DNA of 64,000 bases, taken from Flammeovirgaceae bacterium 311. Lineage in GTDB: Bacteria; Bacteroidota; Bacteroidia; Cytophagales; Cyclobacteriaceae. The stretch's first letter is position 1. Each line of letters opens with the position of its first letter. The position numbers and the translations under genes were made by a program. The notes under the pieces are model-generated. The model was not told where the DNA came from. It saw only the letters and a program-made list of their open reading frames with translations, and made no database searches. The DNA is taken from positions 4,741,001-4,805,000 of the forward strand of contig CP004371.1 of NCBI GenBank assembly GCA_000597885.1. The letters run 5' to 3'. Below, piece by piece: positions 35,518 to 44,400 of the stretch.

Positions 35518-36474
35518 ATGTTGAAAAGCAAGTTTATAGCAGCAGGTGTTTTCCTGCTGTTGATTGGGTTAGCAGGTGAATTGTTAGGCAGGTACTTTGG
35601 CTTAACTTCTTTCCCTCTTTATGAGGCGAGCGATGCTTATGAATACATTCATGCACCAAATCAAAAGGTGAGGATCTATGGGAACTGGTATATAACAAAT
35701 GAGCACTCCATGAGGAGCAAACCACTCTCTGAGGCTGATTCTACAATTATCCTGCTGATTGGTGATTCGCTTATCAATGGTGGAAATGCAACTGATCACG
35801 ACAGCCTGGCCTCTACCATGTTAGAGATTAGCTTAAGTGATTATTTCAATAGCAACGTGAGGGTACTGAACATTGCAGAAGGCTCCTGGGGCCCCGACAA
35901 TGCAGCAGCTTATATAAAAGAACGTGGGGTATTCAATGCTGATATGATTATGTTGGTTTTCAGTAGCGCTGATGCCTTCGATAATATGCAGCATGAACCA
36001 ATAGTAGGGGTTCATGGACAATATCCCGACAAACAGGCATTCATTGCATGGGAAAAGATTATCGAAAAGGGATGGGGAAGAATATTGGAATATTCAGGAG
36101 TTAAACATGATAAGAAAAAAAACACTGACCTTACCATTAAGGCTGCAGAAGTGTTTAATCCCGGTTTTGAGAAATTTAAGCAGCTGTCCGATAGTAGTTC
36201 TATTCCGCTACACTTCTATTTGCATGTTGGGCAGGATGAACTGGAAAAGGGCATGCTGCAAGATTCAGGTAAGCTTATTGTAGACTTTTGCCGTAAGAAC
36301 GGCATTCCCTACACCATCGAGCTGGATAGGAATATCAATAAAACCCACTATATAGATAAGATCCATTATAACAACAGGGGGCAAAAGTTTTTAGCAGAGA
36401 ATCTCTTTCCTATCATCAGAGATAAAATTATGAATAAGCATGGATTGATTGCTGCCAAAGAAAATCCCCGGTAG
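35518..36474 (+). CDS. Membrane-anchored SGNH/GDSL-like hydrolase
   Basis: 318 residues from ATG 35518; the earlier in-frame start is TTG 35464. An N-terminal hydrophobic helix (KFIAAGVFLLLIGLAGELLG) anchors or exports it. SGNH blocks: IGDSLINGG with the nucleophile Ser near 82, NIAEGSWGPDNAA near 121 where block II/III would lie, and a C-terminal D-K-I-H-Y-N (block V Asp and His) near 294-297. Such proteins remove or transfer acyl groups on polysaccharides. At the end of the EPS locus, with a WcaF-like acetyltransferase in the same locus, it may edit or add O-acyl groups in the periplasm. An AlgJ/AlgX-like acyltransferase activity cannot be excluded. Confidence 0.75.
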   Translation: MLKSKFIAAGVFLLLIGLAGELLGRYFGLTSFPLYEASDAYEYIHAPNQKVRIYGNWYITNEHSMRSKPLSEADSTIILLIGDSLINGGNATDHDSLASTMLEISLSDYFNSNVRVLNIAEGSWGPDNAAAYIKERGVFNADMIMLVFSSADAFDNMQHEPIVGVHGQYPDKQAFIAWEKIIEKGWGRILEYSGVKHDKKKNTDLTIKAAEVFNPGFEKFKQLSDSSSIPLHFYLHVGQDELEKGMLQDSGKLIVDFCRKNGIPYTIELDRNINKTHYIDKIHYNNRGQKFLAENLFPIIRDKIMNKHGLIAAKENPR

Positions 36475-36801
36475 GAATAAATATAATGGACCTTACCCTA
36501 CCGTTGAAGTGCACTATTCAAGCTAAGGTTATGAATAGAAATGCTATTAACATCTACTCTATACAAGAAGTGAAAGCTTCATTGATGATTAATACTGTCC
36601 TATAAACATTTAACAACACACAAGTACAAGGGTAATATTAATCATTTTAATTTTCACAGCAGATACAGCCAAATATGGCTACAGCAATCAGAAAGGGCAT
36701 ATAGGAAATATACCCCTATAGGGTTCCGGCATTCTTACACAGCTAACTTATCGGTATAGCTGGCGCCAATAAATCTTTCTCATTCTTTTGCCTAAAACTT
36801 G
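36475..36801. other. Intergenic leader before the WcaJ-like gene
   Basis: 327 bases with no gene. It contains a small hairpin AGCCA-AATA-TGGCT (36667-36680) and a perfect 10-base palindrome CCCTATAGGG (36714-36723) about 80 bases before the next gene. No firm promoter or terminator was found. The gap suggests that the initiating transferase has its own promoter. Confidence 0.5.
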
Positions 36802-38241
36802 ATGTACAAAGATGTTAAACTGTACACTTTTTTATCTCTTCTCATGACCTACAAATATGCAACCTTATTTAAGTGGATTAATGTAGTTACAGACTACTTT
36901 CTGCTGAATCTGGCCCTTTACATTAGTTTTATGCTGGTAAGTCATCTTACTTTCTGGGCCGATGAATCTGATACGTACAGGTTAAATTTTTTGTTAATAA
37001 ACCTGTTTTGGTTTTACAGTTCTACCCTTGTGAAGCTTTATGATAATGTGCTTACAAGAAATGCTCTGACAACCTTAACAGCTTGTGTAAAAGCCCTGCT
37101 GATCTATCTGCTGAGCCCGCTGGTGGTAACATTTTTGTTGCCTAAATATCACCTGCCCCTAAATTTCATTATTTATTCCTATGTTCTTTTCGCTTTTTTT
37201 ATTGCTGGCTGGAAGCTGGCATTCCTGTCAGTAAGGAAATACAGGCGGAAGTATTGGGTAGCCACTCAAAAAGTAGTGATTGTAGGTGCCACTACAGTTG
37301 GTGTTGAGTTGCATAGATACATTGAGGCTAACCCGGATATGGGCTATGTGGTAAATGGTATTTTTGATGACAACTTTGGCCACATGAGAGACAACAATCA
37401 AAAAGTGATTGGCAATATTGATGAGTGCTTTCCTTATGTACTCACTAATGGGGTAACAGAAATTTTCAGTGCTTTACCGCTGCATGAGCTGGATAAAGCA
37501 AGAAAGCTGATGCAGTTGGCTGATAAACACATGATACGTTTCAGGTTGGTACCAGATGTAAAAGCTTACTTTGACAAAAACGTGCTATTGGATCAGTATG
37601 GAGATTTATCAATTCTTACCCATCGAAGGGAGCCTCTGGACAATAAAGCCAATGAAATTGTTAAGCGGGCATTTGATGTCTTTTTCTCACTACTGATAAT
37701 CACCTTTGTACTAAGCTGGCTAATACCAATGATAGCATTGATCATCAAAATTGATTCCGGTGGACCTGTATTTTTCAGGCAATTACGCTCTGGTAAAGGT
37801 AACAAACCCTTTTATTGCTACAAATTCAGGAGTATGAGGATAAATGCAGATGCCGACCGGCAACAAGCCAGCAAAGGTGACTCCAGAATTACCAGAGTAG
37901 GCGCATTTCTTAGAAAAACAAGTTTGGATGAGCTGCCACAATTTTTTAATGTACTGAAAGGCGAGATGTCAGTAGTGGGTCCGCGTCCGCATATGTTGAA
38001 ACACACCCAGGACTATTCTTCCCTGATCAATAACTTTATGGTACGCCATTTTCTGACGCCCGGAATTACCGGCTGGGCACAGATAAAAGGATATAGGGGA
38101 GAAACCAAAGAAACCTCAGCCATGACGCAACGTGTAGATGCAGATATTTGGTACCTGGAGAACTGGACCCTGCTACTGGATCTGAAAATAATTTTACTGA
38201 CTGTATGGCATGTGTTTAGAGGCAATATAAATGCCTTCTGA
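36802..38241 (+). CDS. wcaJ: Undecaprenyl-phosphate sugar phosphotransferase (WcaJ-like)
   Basis: 479 residues from ATG 36802; TTG 36799 and ATG 36844 are alternatives. Four N-terminal transmembrane helices (about 25-140) are followed by a CoA-binding-like domain (KVVIVGATTVGVELHRYIEA, about 154-173). A further helix (LLIITFVLSWLIPMIALIIK) precedes the catalytic bacterial sugar-transferase domain with KFRSMRINADADRQ, RKTSLDELPQFFNVLKGEMS, VVGPRPHML and GITGWAQIKGYRGET. These enzymes transfer hexose-1-phosphate, usually glucose-1-P, to undecaprenyl phosphate in the inner membrane and so start the repeat unit. It is the last EPS gene and the only initiating transferase here. The symbol is by family. 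Confidence 0.92.
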   Translation: MYKDVKLYTFLSLLMTYKYATLFKWINVVTDYFLLNLALYISFMLVSHLTFWADESDTYRLNFLLINLFWFYSSTLVKLYDNVLTRNALTTLTACVKALLIYLLSPLVVTFLLPKYHLPLNFIIYSYVLFAFFIAGWKLAFLSVRKYRRKYWVATQKVVIVGATTVGVELHRYIEANPDMGYVVNGIFDDNFGHMRDNNQKVIGNIDECFPYVLTNGVTEIFSALPLHELDKARKLMQLADKHMIRFRLVPDVKAYFDKNVLLDQYGDLSILTHRREPLDNKANEIVKRAFDVFFSLLIITFVLSWLIPMIALIIKIDSGGPVFFRQLRSGKGNKPFYCYKFRSMRINADADRQQASKGDSRITRVGAFLRKTSLDELPQFFNVLKGEMSVVGPRPHMLKHTQDYSSLINNFMVRHFLTPGITGWAQIKGYRGETKETSAMTQRVDADIWYLENWTLLLDLKIILLTVWHVFRGNINAF

Positions 38242-38499
38242 TCAAATTACCTGGAAGAAGTTCTTCACAAAGGGCTTGCCGGAGCTTTCATTGGTAATTG
38301 AACATTACTTTTTCTATTACTGGGAAAGCATTTTTCAAGACCATTATTCTCATACTTCCACAAATTCATAAAAGATAGCCAGGTACTACAGGATTTTAAG
38401 CTTTCTGTAATGAGCTGTTTCTTGACTAGAGAAGCTAAACATTAATATTCTAAGAGCACTTCAGAACCCCCTCCTTTAACTGTTTTACTTTACAAAGCC

Positions 38500-41400
38500 A
38501 TGGAATCTGCATTTACTGTCTTCTCTATGAGAATACAAGTTTTTAACCGGGTAAGAATCATTATAGTATGCTTTCTTAGCCTGTCTATGTTTTTTACTGC
38601 AACAGATGTTCGGGCACAGGGAGGCAAGCCTAAGAAAAAAGCAGTGTTGCCGCCTCAGAACCTTACTGGCGCGTTACTTGAGAACGCCAGTTATAATTTT
38701 ACTTCAAGCGGTTTGAAGAATATATCAACGCTGAATAACCCTACTTCACTGCAGTTTGGACCCGATAACCGGTTATATGTCTCGCAGCAAAATGGCCAGA
38801 TTAAAGTGCTGACCATTGTCCGAAATGCAGCCAATGATTACACTGTAACAGCAATGGAATCGATTACTCTAATTAATCAAATTCCTAATTATAATGATGA
38901 TGGTACACTCAACACCAATGTAACCACCAGGCAGGTTACCGGTATATTAGTAACCGGAACAGCTTCACAACCTATTATTTATGTGAGCTCCAGCGATAGC
39001 AGAATAGGCGGAGGCTCTACCAAGGGAGATGTAAATCTGGACACTAACTCTGGTATCATATCACGCCTGACCAAATCTGGCTCAAGCTGGACAAAAGTAG
39101 ATTTAGTCAGGGGCCTTCCACGTTCGGAAGAAAACCACTCTGTAAATGGCATGCAACTGGATGAGCAAACCAATACGCTTTTTATTGCCGTAGGTGGTTT
39201 TACAAATGCAGGTTCTCCCTCTAACAACTTCGCCTTTAGCTGTGAGTATGCATTGGCTGCAGCTATTTTATCCATAGATTTAAATGCCATCAATGCCATG
39301 CCGACTATTGGTAGTGGCAACACAGCTTATAAATACGATATCCCTACCCTGGATGATCCAACCCGTGCCAATAATCCGAATGGTACAGACCTGAATGACC
39401 CTTTTGGAGGAAATGACGGATTGAATCAGGCTAAAATAGTACCCGGAGGACCCGTTCAGATTTATTCCCCTGGTTACCGTAATGCGTACGACATTGTGAT
39501 CACTAAAACACCAGGCAGAGAAAGGCGGATGTATACTGTTGACAATGGTGCCAACCAGGGTTGGGGTGGACATCCTGCAAACGAAGGATCCAATGGTACC
39601 GTTACCAACAATTATGTAAGTGGAGAGCCTGGTTCTACAGGACCCGGACCAAATGATCCACAGGTAAACAACCTTGACAATCTGCATTATATAGGTAATT
39701 TAGATACCTATACACCAGGCAGCCATTATGCCGGTCATCCCACCCCTACACGGGCAAACCCTGCCGGAGCCGGTTTGTATACCCATAACGGAACAACTGG
39801 AGTATGGCGTACAAGCAAAACAGGTGCTAACCCTTTGCCAGCCGACTGGCCGCCGCTTCCCCTCAATATGGCCAATCCCATTGAAGGTGATTATCAAAAT
39901 CCAGGGGTAGCGGATCAGGCGTTGTTAACCTTTTCTGCCTCTACGAACGGTATTGCAGAATATACGGCATCAAACTTCAATAATGGCTTGAAAGGAACTC
40001 TTTTAGCAGCAAGTTTCGATGGTAAAATTCACACCATCAACCTGACTGATGATGGAACTAATGTAACTAATGCTAAATCGAGCACAAACAAGCTTAACCA
40101 GGATTTGCCATTTGCTTCTGGTTTTGGTTCACAACCGCTTGATTTGATTGCACAGGGAGATGATGATATTTTTCCGGGTTCTGTATGGGCAGCCACCTAT
40201 GGCTCAAACACCATCACTATTTTTGAACCGGTAGATTTTACCAATTGTACAGGTATTTACAGCACGACTTTGGATGATGACCTTGATGGGTATTCCAATG
40301 CGGACGAGATCGATAATGGCACTAACCCCTGTTCAGGCTCCAGCAGGCCGGATGATTTTGATGGTGATTTCCTTTCAGATTTGAACGACCCTGATGATGA
40401 TGATGATGGCTTGGGGGATAATATAGATTATTTTGCGTTGGATGCTGCTAACGGTCTTACTACTAACCTTCCAATAGATTATAATCTCTTTAATAATGAC
40501 CCGGGAACAGGGCTGTTTGGCTTAGGGTTTACCGGCCTGATGAGCAACAAACAACTTACTAATGACTATAATAATAACTTTTGGGAATCCAATCTTATTG
40601 CCGGAGGGGCGGTTGGAGCTTTTTCTGTAGTTGCTACCTCTGCCGGTGATGCCCTGGGAACGCAAAATAATCAGGAATATGCCTTTCAGTTTGGTGTCAA
40701 TGTAAGCAGCGCCACAAGCCCTTTTACAGTGCATACCAGCATGCTGGGCCCCTTCTTTAATAACCAGTTGCCACAGAATTTTCAATCTCAGGGGCTTTAT
40801 ATTGGCACCGGAGATCAGGATAACTATTTGAAAATATCCATCAATGCCAATGGGGGATTGACGGGCATAGAAGTGGTACATGAAAATGCTGGATTGCCGG
40901 TTAGCCAGCAACACTCACTGCCGGGCGGTATTCCCGGGTCATCACTTGATTTGTATTTTTCTGTTAATCCGACTACGGGTACTGTTCAGCCAAAATACAG
41001 CAGAGATGGAGGTTTGGTGACAAACCTGGGCTCACCCATTCAGTTAAGCGGAGCGTTGCTGCAGGCTGTTCAGGGTGCTCCTGCACTGGCAGTTGGCATA
41101 ATTTCTACTTCACGCAACGCCACTCCCTTTACAGCCACTTGGGACCTGATCAAAGTAAGCATTGATCCTTTAAGCTCTGCCGGCACCTGGCAAACTGTAA
41201 CCCCTGCAAGTGGTGCTCCCACAGCCCGGCATGAGAATGCACTGGTACAGGCAGGTAATAAGTTTTATCTGGTTGGCGGCAGAGGAATTAAAGCTGTGCA
41301 GGAGTATAACCCGGCAACAAAAGCCTGGGTAAACAAGGCAAACACACCTATGGAATTTCACCATTTTCAGGCAGTTGCCCTGGATGGTCTGATCTATGTT

Positions 41401-44400
41401 GTAGGTGCTTTCACCGGAAGTTATCCGCATGAAACACCAGTGCCAAATATTCATATTTACAATCCGCTTACAAACAAGTGGTTTACAGGCCCGGCTATTC
41501 CCGAAAGCCGTCGGCGTGGATCTGCCGGTGTTGTGGTTCACAACAATAAGATTTATATGGTGGGTGGTATTATCGATGGCCACTGGAGTGGATGGGTATC
41601 CTGGTTCGACGAATACGATCCGGCAACTAATACCTGGAAAATATTGCCGGATGCACCGCGTGCAAGAGACCACTTCCATGCGGCCATGGTGGGGAATAAA
41701 CTCTACAATGCTGGCGGACGCCGTTCTTCTGGCATCACCAACGAAGTATTCAATCTGACCATAGGCGAAGTAGATGTTTATGATTTCAATTCCGGACAAT
41801 GGGCAACCCTGCCTTCCAGCAGTAATTTGCCAACGCTACGGGGAGGAACGGCTTCTGCTGTATTAGGAAATGAATTGATTATTATGGGAGGAGAAAGTGC
41901 TTCGCAGTCAACTGCACATAAAGAAACGGAAGCACTGGATGTAACAACCAATAACTGGCGCAGGCTGGCAGATTTGCAGCAGGGCAGGCATGGAACACAG
42001 GCCATTACTAGTAATCAGGGTATTTATATTATAGCAGGGTCTGCCAACAAGGGTGGTGGCCCTGAACTTGCCACACAGGAGGCGTTTTATCTGTTCTCGC
42101 CTACAACACCTACCGGCCCTGCACTGGCGCAGAGTGCGCTAACCACAACCGGGAATATTGCTTATGATCTGATTCAGGTTGGGGCAACGCAAACCAAAAC
42201 TTTGAAACTAACCAACAATGGTTCCAATCAGGCTATACTTGTGTCTTCTATTGACATAACCGGAGACAATTCATTCTCTTATGGTACCTCTGTAACACTG
42301 CCATTCTTGATACCAGTTGGTAGAAGTGTAGACGTACCAGTGATTTTTGCGCCCACTTCAACCGGCGCTAAATCTGCAGGTCTTTTAGTGAACCATTCTG
42401 GATCCGGGGCTACAACTACTATAGAACTCAATGGCTCTGCACAGAGCAATGGCTTAACTGCATCTCCTGCATACCTTCACTTCTTCTCCCAGCAGGCAGG
42501 TACAACTTCTACTCCGCAGGCCATCGCCTTTACTAATAACCAGTCAACAGCATTAGAGATATCTGCTGTTGCAATCACTGGAGCCAACAGTAATGAGTAT
42601 GCACACACTTTTACCTCAGCTGTAACACTCGCTGCCGGTGCTTCCACTACATTGTATGTTACGTTCTCACCATTATCCCTGGGAACGAAAGTGGCGCAAC
42701 TGGAAGTTACCCACACCGGAACTGATTCGCCTTATACAATAAACTTAACAGGTGAGGGAATTGATAATACAGGAGTTATCTACCGCATCAATGCTGGTGG
42801 TCCGGAGGTGGTGAATTCCATTGGAACTTTTGCTGTTGATGGTTTCTATGCCGGAGGAGGGGTTTATACCAAAACCGGAGAGGTTGCCGGTACTACCGAT
42901 GATGCCATCTACCATACCGAGCGTTCATCTTCCAGCAACAATGGAGCCTTTTCTTATAACTTTCCGGTAAGTAATGGACAGTACAAGGTGGTGCTGCACT
43001 TTGCCGAGATCTACTGGACCGCAAGCGGACAGCGGATTTTTGATGTAAGTTTAGAGGGAATTAAAGTGCTGGATAATTATGATATTTTTGGTCTGGTGGG
43101 TGCCAGGACTGCCAGGGTAGAATCCTTTACAGTATCTATTACTGATGGTGCGATCAACATCAACTTCGATGCTTCGCTGGGCGTGGGTGGCAAGGACAGA
43201 CCTAAAATATCAGCCATTGAAATATTAGGAGTATCTGGTAGTAATCAGTTGCCTATAGCAAATGCAGGTGATAATCAGATAATCACTTTGCCATTAAATT
43301 CACTTAACCTGGATGGCTCCGGCACCGATAGTGATGGTAGCATTACAGCTTATAGCTGGAGTCAGACAAGTGGCCCTAACACCGCCAACTTCAGTAGCGT
43401 TAGCAGTGCCTCGACAACAGTAAGCAATCTAATTGCCGGATCTTATACTTTCCAACTCACTGTTACCGATGATGATGGAGGCGTTAGCCTGCCCGATCTG
43501 GTATCGGTTACTGTTAACCCGGAACCTACTGGAGAAGTTGCCTATCGTTTCAATGCAGGAGGAGCTCAGTATACAACCGGTAGTAATCTGGTCTTTGGTG
43601 CAGATCAGTACTTTAGCTTTTCAGGAGTTTATAGTAAAACAAGCCTAGGTATAGCTGGTACTACAGATGATGCCTTGTACCAAACAGAACGGAATGCTAC
43701 TAATTTTAGCTACGATGTACCTGTGCCTTCAGGTACTTACAAGGTAAAGCTACATTTTGCAGAGCTCTACTTTACTACTACAGGCAGTCGTATTTTTGAT
43801 GTATTGATTGAGAATAATACATGGTTAACCAATTTTGACATAGTTGCAGAAGTAGGGTATGCCATGGCTTTAGTAAAAGAAATAGAAGTAACTGTGACGG
43901 ATGGTACACTAAATCTGTCGTTTATTTCCTCTATAGATAAAGCTAAAGTTTCAGCCCTGGAAATTATCAAAAGCACTCCTGGTGCTAACCTGCTGCCTGT
44001 GGCAAATGCGGGGGCAGATCAGACCATTACACTGCCGGTTAACTCAGTAGTGCTGGCTGGATCTGGTACGGATGAAGATGGTACCATTTCTGGATATAGC
44101 TGGACCCAAGTAGACGGACCAAACATAGCAGGTTTTAGTTCCAAAATGGTTAATAACCCAACGGTCATTGACCTCATTGCCGGCAGCTATGTCTTCAGCC
44201 TTACTGTCACTGATGATAAAGGAGGCATTAGCCAGGCTGACCTAGTTAATGTGATTGTGAATCAAAATGCCAGCAACATTCAGGAGGTGGTAAGTTATAC
44301 CTTGATCAATGCTGTTACAGAACAGGATATTCAAACTATTACTCCCGGTGCAGTTATTAATCTGGCTGAGCTACCAACCAGTCAGCTCAACATTCGTGCT

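Noticed and set aside
38242-38340. Possible terminator at the end of the EPS operon (GAAGAAGTTCTTC)
   Set aside because: The arms leave a one-base loop and no T-run follows, so no terminator is claimed.
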